From positions 1-8,123 of the forward strand of contig DYQV01000105.1 of assembly GCA_020719105.1 (NCBI GenBank): a DNA stretch of 8,123 bases, given 5' to 3'. A program made the translations under genes and the position numbers. The notes under the pieces are model-generated. The model saw nothing but the letters and a program-made list of their open reading frames with translations, had not been told where the DNA came from and ran no database searches. Each line of letters opens with the position of its first letter. Within the stretch, counting starts at the first letter, position 1. Shown here piece after piece: positions 1 through 6,444 of this stretch. Source of the stretch: Rikenella microfusus (GTDB lineage Bacteria > Bacteroidota > Bacteroidia > Bacteroidales > SZUA-534).

Positions 1-882
1 GTTAAATGCATCCACTTTAATACGGTTTCCCCGGTTATAGATGGAATCGGGCAATCCGGTTATTTTAAGACCGCTTACACCGGCGGTCCATAAAAAATTG
101 CGACAATAAACCGTTGAACCGTCACCAAAAAGGATTTTATCGCCGTCGTAATCTTCAATGTGGGAGTTTAATTGAACATTAACACCCAGCTTTATTAAAA
201 ACTGATATGCCTTATCGCTGGAATGTTGGCTCATACTGCTCAACAATCGTGGACCGGCTTCAAATAACTGAATTTTCATTTGGCCGAAATCCAATTCAGG
301 GTAGTCTTTAAAAAGCACGTTGTTCTTCATTTCGGCAATAGCACCGGAAAGTTCCACACCACTCGGACCTCCGCCAATAATGGCTACCGACATCAATTCC
401 GATTGTTCTTTTTTATCCTCGGTAAGCATCGCCTTTTCAAAACTTTCCAAAATCCGGTTGCGCACATGGATAGCTTCGGCTGTTGATTTCATGGGCAGGC
501 TATACTTTTCAATATTGGTTTTGCCAAAGTAGTTGCTTTTTACACCAGTGGCAAACACCAAATAATCGTATGAAAGCTCCCCAGCCTTGGTTTTGATAAT
601 TTGTTCATCAGGTTTTACTTCCAAAAAACGGGTTGTGCGGAAATGTAGGTTGGCATGATCCTGGAATATTCTCCTGACTGGAAATGAAATTGAACTTGGT
701 TCAATACCCGATGTAGCCACTTGGTAAAACAAGGGTTGAAACTGATGAAAATTTCTTTTATCAATCATTACCACTTGAAAACGTGAACCGGATAATTTCA
801 TAGCCAGTTTTAAACCGGCAAACCCTGCTCCTACTATTACTATGCGCTTTTTTCCATTTCGTGGGAGATTGAAGTTGTTCAT
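1..882 (-). CDS. ndh: Type II NADH dehydrogenase-like FAD oxidoreductase (3'-truncated by window edge)
   Basis: The first 294 residues of a two-dinucleotide-fold flavoprotein are present. The reading frame is open to the window edge, so the C-terminus (roughly 130 residues if of usual NDH-2 length) lies outside. Visible motifs are an N-terminal FAD-binding VGAGFAGL (residues 17-24), ATGV at 111-114, the second nucleotide-binding GGGPSGVE at 170-177, which should bind NAD(P)H, and the flavin-proximal TAGV at 266-269. The order and spacing fit NDH-2, the single-subunit, non-proton-pumping enzyme that passes electrons from NADH to quinone at the inner face of the cytoplasmic membrane. The membrane-binding C-terminal helices cannot be checked here. 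The start ATG at 882 is chosen because the FAD motif follows within 20 residues; no Shine-Dalgarno is visible. The gene is divergent from lipA across a 147-bp gap in which I find no convincing promoter on either strand. A related pyridine nucleotide-disulfide oxidoreductase with another acceptor is the main alternative. Confidence 0.88.
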   Translation of the reverse strand, partial: MNNFNLPRNGKKRIVIVGAGFAGLKLAMKLSGSRFQVVMIDKRNFHQFQPLFYQVATSGIEPSSISFPVRRIFQDHANLHFRTTRFLEVKPDEQIIKTKAGELSYDYLVFATGVKSNYFGKTNIEKYSLPMKSTAEAIHVRNRILESFEKAMLTEDKKEQSELMSVAIIGGGPSGVELSGAIAEMKNNVLFKDYPELDFGQMKIQLFEAGPRLLSSMSQHSSDKAYQFLIKLGVNVQLNSHIEDYDGDKILFGDGSTVYCRNFLWTAGVSGLKITGLPDSIYNRGNRIKVDAFN

Positions 883-1029
883 TTTGCATTTGTTTGACAA
901 GCTTTAAACATGTTAACCTACCATTTGTTAAAATCATTATAATTATTATTTCAAGAATGGATAGCCTGATTCAAAACAATTGGCTCATTCCATTGTTTTT
1001 TGCCCATTGATAACATAAGATATAGAAAA

Positions 1030-1917
1030 ATGGATCAATCCATCATAAAACAGAATCATGACAACTTATTAAAAACGCAGCGGCTTCCACGCTGGATGAA
1101 AGCCCAAATGCCAAAAGGCAAGACCTACAGTCAGGTTTTTAATTTGATTCACGAACACAAACTTAATACCATTTGTACCAGTGGAAACTGCCCCAACAAA
1201 GGCGAATGTTGGAATGCAGGCACTGCCAGTTTCATGATCTTAGGCGATAAATGTACCCGCAATTGCCGGTTTTGCTCCGTACTAAATCAGATTCCAGAGA
1301 AAGTGGATTGGAATGAACCAATGCGTTTAGCCAAAACCATTCAGGCGCTTAAACTAAAGCATGCCGTAATTACTTCGGTTACCCGCGACGATTTAGCTGA
1401 CGGAGGAGCCAACTTTTGGGCAACAACCATAAAAACCATTAAGGAATTAAATCCTAATATCACTCAAGAAGCTTTAATTCCTGATTTTAACGGCAATTTA
1501 GAATTGGTTCAACTAATCATAGATGCCAAACCCGATGTGATATCTCACAACCTGGAAACCGTGGAACGCCTAACCCCAAAAGTTAGAAGCTCTGCCCGCT
1601 ATACAAGAAGTTTGAAAGTTCTGGAGTATGTTGCAGCATCCGGAATCACCGCTAAATCAGGAATTATGGTTGGTCTGGGAGAAACATCTGATGAAGTTAT
1701 GAAAACTCTCACTGATTTGAAAGGTGTTGGTGTTAAAGTGGTAACTATTGGCCAATACCTGCAACCCAATTCACATTTACTTCCGGTTATAGAATATATA
1801 ACTCCTGAACTTTTCAAATATTACGAAACTAAAGGACTTAAATTGGGTTTTGCATTTGTTGAAAGCAGTCCACTGGTTCGTTCCAGCTATCATGCAGAAA
1901 GGCATGCCAGAATTTAG
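1030..1917 (+). CDS. lipA: Lipoyl synthase LipA (radical SAM)
   Basis: Lipoyl synthase inserts two sulfur atoms into octanoyl groups carried on lipoyl domains (2-oxoacid dehydrogenase E2 subunits, GcvH). Its 295 residues match the usual family length. All signature elements are visible. Cys49, Cys54 and Cys60 (CX4CX5C) ligate the auxiliary [4Fe-4S] cluster that is consumed as sulfur donor. Cys75, Cys79 and Cys82 (CX3CX2C) ligate the radical-SAM cluster. Further family motifs are TSVTRDDLADGGA (115-127), HNLETVERL (173-181), TIGQYLQPN (239-247) and the C-terminal RSSYHAE (284-290), whose serine is the extra ligand of the auxiliary cluster. The ATG at 1030 follows an A-rich leader and gives the family-typical N-terminus; an in-frame TTG at 1000 would only add ten unconserved residues. 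The stop codon TAG lies inside the first unit of a heptamer repeat. An FNR follows on the same strand. No lipB is in the window. Confidence 0.97.
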   Translation: MDQSIIKQNHDNLLKTQRLPRWMKAQMPKGKTYSQVFNLIHEHKLNTICTSGNCPNKGECWNAGTASFMILGDKCTRNCRFCSVLNQIPEKVDWNEPMRLAKTIQALKLKHAVITSVTRDDLADGGANFWATTIKTIKELNPNITQEALIPDFNGNLELVQLIIDAKPDVISHNLETVERLTPKVRSSARYTRSLKVLEYVAASGITAKSGIMVGLGETSDEVMKTLTDLKGVGVKVVTIGQYLQPNSHLLPVIEYITPELFKYYETKGLKLGFAFVESSPLVRSSYHAERHARI

Positions 1918-2028
1918 AAGTTAGAAACCAGAGGTTAGAAGTTAGAAATTAGAACCGTTTAACCATATAACCATTTGAACCAGCTACCAGTAACCAATTG
2001 CTAATTATTAATTGTACATTGTTAATTG
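1913..2028 (+). repeat. Degenerate heptamer repeat block between lipA and the FNR gene
   Basis: Three successive families of short repeats fill the gap. At 1913-1954 there are six in-register 7-mers: TTTAGAA, GTTAGAA, ACCAGAG, GTTAGAA, GTTAGAA, ATTAGAA. At 1958-1995 an AACC motif recurs with spacings of 8, 9, 7 and 7 bp. At 1994-2028 there are five in-register 7-mers: CCAATTG, CTAATTA, TTAATTG, TACATTG, TTAATTG. The block starts over the lipA stop codon (1915-1917) and ends 3 bp before the FNR start. It therefore forms both the lipA 3' end and the whole leader of the next gene. From memory, similar GTTAGAA-type low-complexity runs occur between genes in other Bacteroidota. The function is unknown; slippage-generated filler is possible. 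Confidence 0.75.
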
Positions 2029-2031
2029 AAC

Positions 2032-2679
2032 ATGAAATTCCGATCGAAAATAATTGATAAGAGAATTCTCAGTAATGACACCATAGTTCTGGTTCTGGAA
2101 AAAGGCTCAATTTCCTTTAAAGCCGGCCAATACATTGTCTTGTCGTTTCCCAATGAAAAAGAGGCCCGGGAATATTCGGTTTATAGCGGCGAAAACGAAC
2201 CCAACTTGGAGATTTTGTTGAAAACATTGCCAGAAGGCAGTTTTTCAATGCGGTTAGGTGATTTGAATGTCGGGGATCCCATTTTAATCGATGGTCCATT
2301 TGGATATTTTGTGATGAAGCCGGACGAGATACTGAGCAAACCACACGTATTTGTGGCTTCAGGAACCGGAATTTCCCCTTTCAGGAGTTACATCCAGACC
2401 TACCCTCAAATGCATTATTCGTTGCTTCATGGCATCCGAACGGTTAATGACCGAATTGAACCGGAAAATTACGATCCGCACAAATTAAAGTACTGTATAA
2501 GCCGCGAAGAATCAGTCTATTTTAATGGACGGGTAACCGATTATTTAATCAAATATAAAATATCTCAGGAAGCAATCTATCATTTATGCGGAAACTCTGC
2601 CATGATAAACGATGTAACCAATATATTAGAAGCCAGTGGTATAAAGCCAGAAAATATCCGTACCGAGGTTTTCTTTTAG
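2032..2679 (+). CDS. Ferredoxin/flavodoxin--NADP+ reductase-like flavoprotein (FNR family)
   Basis: This is a compact 215-residue cytosolic FNR with an FAD-binding barrel followed by an NAD(P)-binding domain and no fused [2Fe-2S] domain. Visible elements are AGQY (31-34), the flavin-binding RxYS motif as R47-E-Y-S50, GSFSMRL (69-75), GPFGYF (88-93), the pyridine-nucleotide motif VASGTGISPF (108-117), an SRE triad at 157-159 and LCGNSAMI (185-192). In plant-type and bacterial FNRs the SRE arginine contacts the 2'-phosphate of NADP, so NADPH preference is likely. The protein ends in two phenylalanines; an aromatic C-terminus stacking on the flavin is common in the family. ATG 2032 is preferred over an in-frame TTG at 2026, which lies in the repeat block. 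There is no Shine-Dalgarno. It lies 114 bp downstream of lipA on the same strand, and LipA needs low-potential electrons, so it may serve that enzyme; this is inference. The physiological partner protein is not in the window. The stop codon overlaps that of the convergent lipoprotein gene. Confidence 0.88.
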   Translation: MKFRSKIIDKRILSNDTIVLVLEKGSISFKAGQYIVLSFPNEKEAREYSVYSGENEPNLEILLKTLPEGSFSMRLGDLNVGDPILIDGPFGYFVMKPDEILSKPHVFVASGTGISPFRSYIQTYPQMHYSLLHGIRTVNDRIEPENYDPHKLKYCISREESVYFNGRVTDYLIKYKISQEAIYHLCGNSAMINDVTNILEASGIKPENIRTEVFF

Positions 2680-3092
2680 CGCCGACTGATAACCTGTCGA
2701 TAAATTAATTTCGTTTCATCCACTTTTATTATCTCTAATGAAAAAGAAGTGGATCCGCCCCAATATTCGGTTTCAATGAATAGCGTTTTATCGGGCATTT
2801 GCATCCAGGATCCGGAATAATTGGTATAAGCTATGGGTGGAGTTGCACAATCACCACTATTGGCTCTACGTATCAAGGTTCCATCGGCTTTGAATTCATA
2901 ACCATCGCAGGTATCAATAAAATTTTGACTACGGGTCATATAAATGGCTGTATCGGCATATTGCGAATTAACCCAAACACCCAGCAGTAAATTGCTGTAA
3001 TCAATTGCGATTGTGGTTTCATCGGTTTTGTTGCAGCCCGAAAAAAGAATCAATACCACTAATGCAATTCGGAAATAATGTATTTTTTTCAT
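2676..3092 (-). CDS. Small lipoprotein with lipocalin-like features
   Basis: A 138-residue exported lipoprotein. It has a short basic N-terminus (MKK), a hydrophobic stretch (about 7-17) and a lipobox FSGC with the lipidated Cys20; Phe at -3 departs from the Leu consensus. Residues after the cysteine read NKTDET. A lysine/acidic cluster just after the lipidated Cys resembles surface-export signals described in some Flavobacteriia, so exposure on the outer membrane is possible but not shown. The mature part has LLGVW (36-40), YEFKADGTL (65-73), a GSW at 94-96 and alternating beta-strand-like segments to the end. This is the layout of small Bacteroidota lipocalin-like domains. Cys62 and Cys82 could form a disulfide. 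The start at 3092 is chosen because it begins the signal peptide; an in-frame ATG at 3125 adds eleven residues in front of MKK. The gene is convergent with the FNR and divergent from the DUF4173-like gene. The ligand and role are unknown. Confidence 0.8.
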   Translation of the reverse strand: MKKIHYFRIALVVLILFSGCNKTDETTIAIDYSNLLLGVWVNSQYADTAIYMTRSQNFIDTCDGYEFKADGTLIRRANSGDCATPPIAYTNYSGSWMQMPDKTLFIETEYWGGSTSFSLEIIKVDETKLIYRQVISRR

Positions 3093-3205
3093 CCCAATAG
3101 ATTCTATTAATAAACCGAAGACCAATTCACTTCTGAAAAGGTTGCTATGGAAATACTATTTTTCATTTCATGGCGTTTTAACACAAAACCCAAGAAAAGA
3201 TTCCA

Positions 3206-4726
3206 ATGAAAAAACACTTTGCCTTGTTTTTGACCGTGTCAGCGGCTATCTTATTTGTATATCTGTTTTACAAACAGGATATTGGTCTTAATTTATTCGT
3301 TTTTGAAATCGTTGTAACCGGAGCCCTGATTTTTCTTTTAAAACGGAAACCAGTCCAATTGGTTTCGAAAATAGTGCTGGCCGGAACCCTTTTAAGCGGT
3401 ATTTCAGTGGTAGTAAACTATTCAATCCTGGCCATTTTCATCAACCTTTGCTCCTTTTTCCTATTCACAGGAACTTTGGTTTACCCAGAAGCCCGTTCCA
3501 TCCTCACTCCTGCCGCATTGGCTATTTCCAATTCTTTTCAGTCGATCCGTCTATTTATATTGAGCATTAATGAACTTAAAGGAAACAATAAAGGAATAAG
3601 ATGGATACTCGGTTTTATAAAAATTGCACTCATCCCAATACTGGTGATTGCGGTTTTTATCCTGCTTTATAACTCATCGAACCCTATATTCAGCAATGGG
3701 TTGCTTAAAATTACCGATTTTATCAACAGCCATTTGAATGGTATTCTTGAAAAACTGGACTTTGAAATGTTCTTCTTCTTTTTATTTGGCCTTTTTATCT
3801 GCATCTTCACATTTTACCAAGTGCGCAATAAGTTTGTAATCAGTTATGAGACCAATGAAAGCGACCAACTGACCAGAAACAGAAAACGTTTCGGATTTGG
3901 AGGTTTTAAAGCCACTTCACTAAAAAACGAATTGAAATCGGCCATTTTCCTTTTAATTTCGTTGAACTTACTGATTCTGATTATCAATGCCATAGATATT
4001 TATTGGGTTTGGTTTAATTTTGAATGGAATGGCGAATATTTGAAACAATTTGTGCATGAAGGCACTTATATGCTTATTTTTTCCATACTCATATCCATGG
4101 CCATTGTTCTTTTCTTTTTCCGTGGCAACCTAAATTTCTATTCCAAAAACAGAATCCTAAAATTTCTATCCTATGCTTGGCTGGCACAGAATGCCATACT
4201 GGCTGTATCTGTTGCTATCCGAAACTTTTGGTACATAAAATATTTTTCGTTGGCGTATGGGCGCATTGGGGTTTTATTCTTTCTGATACTCACCTTATAT
4301 GGAATTTACACGGTAATTGTAAAAGTACGACATAAAAAATCAACCTTTTATTTATTGCGTTCCAACAATTTGGCCATTTATTGCATGTTGATATTTATGA
4401 CCTTTTTTAACTGGGATGTCATCATTGCACGATATAATTTCAGGCATTACCAAACTTCGTTTGTTCACCTTGATTTTCTTTCATCGCTTTCCTACAAAGC
4501 TTTACCATACTTAGATAAGGACTTGGAAGAGTTACACCGGATTCAAATTATTCAAAACAACTTATTTCCATTTGAAGAAAAATTTATGACCCCTGAAACT
4601 TACTACAAAGCCATACAAGAAAAAAAAGAGTTATTTTTGACGAACTTTCGTAAAAAAAACTTACATTCGTGGAACTTTGCTGAACATCGTACGTACAAAA
4701 AGTTGATTTTTCATCAAAGTAAGTAG
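3206..4726 (+). CDS. Multi-pass membrane protein, DUF4173/DUF4153-like
   Basis: This is a 506-residue integral membrane protein of unknown function. I count about twelve hydrophobic segments, roughly at 6-23, 28-46, 52-70, 73-93, 103-121, 136-156, 186-205, 245-262, 285-305, 318-338, 350-373 and 387-403. A polar, Lys/Arg-rich loop lies near 207-240 and a charged, probably soluble tail runs from 411 to 506. The pattern of a VHEGTYML segment (283-290) leading into a TM helix, a YGRIGVLFFL..LYGIY helix (351-368) and the closing NWDVIIARYNF (402-412) matches my recollection of the DUF4173/DUF4153 membrane family common in Bacteroidota. This assignment is by pattern, not by search. The ATG at 3206 follows an A-rich leader and gives a basic N-terminus before the first helix. 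A possible -7-like TATTTTTC lies at 3157-3164. The gene ends 34 bp before a strong terminator and so is probably transcribed alone. Confidence 0.82.
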   Translation: MKKHFALFLTVSAAILFVYLFYKQDIGLNLFVFEIVVTGALIFLLKRKPVQLVSKIVLAGTLLSGISVVVNYSILAIFINLCSFFLFTGTLVYPEARSILTPAALAISNSFQSIRLFILSINELKGNNKGIRWILGFIKIALIPILVIAVFILLYNSSNPIFSNGLLKITDFINSHLNGILEKLDFEMFFFFLFGLFICIFTFYQVRNKFVISYETNESDQLTRNRKRFGFGGFKATSLKNELKSAIFLLISLNLLILIINAIDIYWVWFNFEWNGEYLKQFVHEGTYMLIFSILISMAIVLFFFRGNLNFYSKNRILKFLSYAWLAQNAILAVSVAIRNFWYIKYFSLAYGRIGVLFFLILTLYGIYTVIVKVRHKKSTFYLLRSNNLAIYCMLIFMTFFNWDVIIARYNFRHYQTSFVHLDFLSSLSYKALPYLDKDLEELHRIQIIQNNLFPFEEKFMTPETYYKAIQEKKELFLTNFRKKNLHSWNFAEHRTYKKLIFHQSK

Positions 4727-4760
4727 GTTTTTTCATAATGGTTTGGTTAATTAAGAGAAG

Positions 4761-4800
4761 AACCTCCAGGACACGAGCCCTTGGAGGTTTTTTCTTTTTA
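4761..4800 (+). terminator. Rho-independent terminator after the DUF4173-like gene
   Basis: AACCTCCA (4761-4768) pairs perfectly with TGGAGGTT (4782-4789). A G-T and a G-C pair extend the stem inward, leaving a 9-nt loop. A T-rich tract follows at once (4788-4799, interrupted by one C). The upstream side lacks a matching run of A long enough to make it bidirectional, so it should act on the plus strand only. It separates the DUF4173-like gene from the small anchored protein gene downstream. Confidence 0.9.
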
Positions 4801-4877
4801 GCGATTGAATGTTTCATTGCTGAATAAGAACTCTTTTTCATATCTGTTTCATCAAAACCGACCATTTCAAACAATAA

Positions 4878-4900
4878 TTGTCTTCAAATTTCTATATTTG
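4878..4900 (+). promoter_or_regulatory. Probable Bacteroidota-type promoter of the small anchored protein gene
   Basis: TATATTTG at 4893-4900 is an exact match to the Bacteroidota -7 consensus TAnnTTTG. It lies 17 bp before the start codon, downstream of a terminator, where a promoter is needed. The nearest upstream TTG (4878-4880) is only 12 bp from the -7 box. The usual distance to the -33 element is about 19-21 bp, so the -33 assignment is doubtful. The predicted leader is very short, about 10-13 nt. Confidence 0.45.
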
Positions 4901-4917
4901 TTAAAAAAATAGAACCC

Positions 4918-5316
4918 ATGAAAAAATACCTTCGCATTGCCAGTATCGTATTAGTTTTAGTTTTAATTGTTGGCTTTTGGTGGCGTTACTATTTTGTTTT
5001 TGGTGAAGGGGTTAAAGCCGGGAACCTGAATTTCTTTGTAAAAAAAGGTTATATATTCAAAACCTATGAAGGCCGGATTATACAGACCGGTTTTAAAACG
5101 GCTACACCTGGAGCTATGCAAAGCAATGAGTTTGAATTCAGTGTTACAAACGACAGCCTAGCTTCACTACTGGAACGTTGCAGCGGAAAAGAAATTGAAC
5201 TGAGGTATAAAGAATACCTGCACCCACTGCCTTGGAGGGGAATGAGCAATTATGTGGTTTTTGAGCTCCTAATGGTTGAGAACGAGAAATACATCAATGA
5301 ATTACCATATAAATAA
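4918..5316 (+). CDS. Small membrane-anchored protein of unknown function
   Basis: A 132-residue protein with a basic start (MKKYLR) and one hydrophobic helix (about 7-23), followed by WWRYYF. It has no lipobox or clear signal-peptidase site, so it is probably an N-terminally anchored protein with its C-terminal domain on the periplasmic side. The soluble part contains GEGVKAGNLNFFVKKGYIFKTYEGRI (about 29-54), an FEFSV strand (72-76), a CSGKEIELRYKEYL stretch (88-101) and a C-terminal VVFELLMVENEK. The SEGxxAGxLxxFxxKGYxFKTYEG-like pattern recalls a small conserved Bacteroidota family that databases sometimes label 6-phosphogluconate dehydrogenase. That label cannot be right for this protein: it is far too short and has no nucleotide-binding fold. 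The function is not known. The gene has its own likely promoter and is 183 bp from the next gene. Confidence 0.78.
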   Translation: MKKYLRIASIVLVLVLIVGFWWRYYFVFGEGVKAGNLNFFVKKGYIFKTYEGRIIQTGFKTATPGAMQSNEFEFSVTNDSLASLLERCSGKEIELRYKEYLHPLPWRGMSNYVVFELLMVENEKYINELPYK

Positions 5317-5446
5317 ATAATGTTATTGCTTTAAGATACCATAGAATAAAAGAAAAAAGGAATTAAGATTTGTAGAATTGAAATTGGATTTTTGGCAACT
5401 CACCTGATTTAACTGCTTTTGTGTATTGTATTTTTCTACTGACCTC

Positions 5447-5462
5447 TGTAATTTTTATTACA
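5447..5462 (+). promoter_or_regulatory. Perfect AT-rich inverted repeat upstream of the CDF operon (possible operator)
   Basis: TGTAAT (5447-5452) and ATTACA (5457-5462) are perfect 6-bp inverted arms around TTTT. The element lies 37 bp upstream of the CDF transporter start. Its position and dyad symmetry fit an operator. The GTAAT/ATTAC arms resemble those of Bacillus Zur boxes, but the spacer (4 bp rather than 1) does not. In DNA this AT-rich such a dyad may be chance. No regulator gene is nearby. Confidence 0.25.
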
Positions 5463-5499
5463 ACCAGTTATATTCGATATTATTGATTTATAAACGATT

Positions 5500-6420
5500 A
5501 TGATAAAAGAAAAAAAGAGGGTGGCGTTGTTATCGGTTTTTGCAGCTGTTTTTCTAACTGGGTTTAAATTAATTGTTGGAATAGTAACAGGCAGTTTGGG
5601 TATTTTATCGGAAGCCTTGCATTCCGGACTGGATTTGGTTGCGGCTGTAATCACCTACTTCTCCGTTAGAGTTTCAGATAAACCAGCCGACAAAGACCAT
5701 AACTATGGGCACGGCAAGGTGGAAAACCTCTCGGCATTCATTGAAACAATACTTTTGTTAATAACCTGCTTCTGGATAATTTATGAAGCTATACATCGGA
5801 TTGTATCAGGAAAAGGCTTGGAATTAAATTCCGTTCAAACAGTTTTCAGTTTTATTGTGGTCATTACTTCTATTGCCATTGATGTCTGGCGCTCAAGAAA
5901 ACTTTATATTGTGGCAAAAAAACACAACAGTCAGGCACTGGAAGCTGACGCACTGCATTTTTCTACCGATATATGGAGTTCAGGGGTAGTTCTGTTAGGT
6001 TTGATATGTGTGAAAATATATGAATGGACTCAAATACAAATTTTCTTTTATGCCGACTCGGTTGCTGCATTGGGAGTGGCTATTATCGTTTTATTTGTTT
6101 CGTACCGGTTGGGTAAAAAAGCCATTGATGTATTGCTCGATAAAGCTCCTCATGAAACTATTGAAAAAGTACAGAAAACTTTAGCTACTTTTCCGGAGGT
6201 AAAACTTTATCACAGTTTAAAAGTTAGAACTGCCGGAGCCGATACTTTTATTAAGTTTAACATTCATTTAGATCCGGATATGAACCTAAGACTGGTGCAT
6301 GAACTGTGCGATAACATTGAAAAAGCATTAAATGCTCAAATTGACCGAAGTGAAATATATATTCATGCTGAGCCACAAGATTCATTTCATTTAGAATCTG
6401 AAATACCCGATGATTTGTAA
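5500..6420 (+). CDS. Cation diffusion facilitator family transporter (Zn2+-type)
   Basis: A 306-residue CDF protein that should export divalent cations from the cytoplasm in exchange for protons. It has six helices (roughly 8-29, 34-56, 79-100, 112-130, 157-176, 182-203) and a cytoplasmic C-terminal domain (about 205-306). The transport site is H41xxxD45 in TM2 and H153xxxD157 in TM5. This HD-HD set is the one typical of zinc-transporting members such as ZitB and the ZnTs; E. coli YiiP/FieF has DD-HD. The TM2-TM3 loop has the conserved YGHGKVEN (69-76). The C-terminal domain keeps family histidines at 238, 256, 267 and 289 (IHAEP), expected to bind regulatory metal and hold the dimer. The length and start (basic MIKEKKR before TM1) are normal. 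It is the first gene of a probable operon with aqpZ (24 bp on) and uppP. A perfect inverted repeat upstream may be its operator. Substrate choice (Zn, Cd, Co, Fe) cannot be settled from sequence. Confidence 0.95.
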   Translation: MIKEKKRVALLSVFAAVFLTGFKLIVGIVTGSLGILSEALHSGLDLVAAVITYFSVRVSDKPADKDHNYGHGKVENLSAFIETILLLITCFWIIYEAIHRIVSGKGLELNSVQTVFSFIVVITSIAIDVWRSRKLYIVAKKHNSQALEADALHFSTDIWSSGVVLLGLICVKIYEWTQIQIFFYADSVAALGVAIIVLFVSYRLGKKAIDVLLDKAPHETIEKVQKTLATFPEVKLYHSLKVRTAGADTFIKFNIHLDPDMNLRLVHELCDNIEKALNAQIDRSEIYIHAEPQDSFHLESEIPDDL

Positions 6421-6444
6421 TTATTTGTTAATTTAAACCTTAAA

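Noticed and set aside
280..532. Two plus-strand open frames inside the NADH dehydrogenase gene
   Set aside because: They are antisense to a clearly conserved flavoprotein frame and have no domain-like sequence.
919..952. Possible lipA promoter (TTG at 925-927 and TATTATTTC at 944-952)
   Set aside because: The -7 match to TAnnTTTG needs an inserted base and lacks the final G; too weak to annotate.
1000..1029. In-frame TTG start extending lipA by ten residues
   Set aside because: The added residues are not family-like, TTG starts are rare, and ATG 1030 follows an A-rich leader and gives a normal LipA N-terminus.
1913..2028. CRISPR array
   Set aside because: The units are 7-9 bp and contiguous, without the 25-40 bp direct repeats and unique spacers of a CRISPR array; no cas genes are present.
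2026..2031. In-frame TTG start two codons upstream of the FNR ATG
   Set aside because: It lies in the heptamer repeat block, and the ATG two codons later begins the normal domain.
3093..3125. Upstream ATG extending the lipoprotein by eleven residues
   Set aside because: The extension precedes a textbook MKK signal-peptide start and would displace it from the N-terminus.
3142..3164. Possible promoter of the DUF4173-like gene (TTG 3142-3144, TATTTTTC 3157-3164)
   Set aside because: The -7 box ends in C rather than G and the 12-bp spacing is shorter than the usual 19-21; mentioned only in the gene entry.
4584..4874. Minus-strand open frame of 96 codons over the DUF4173-like 3' end and the terminator
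   Set aside because: It reads through the terminator stem and low-complexity A/T runs, overlaps a real gene, and has no recognisable protein features.
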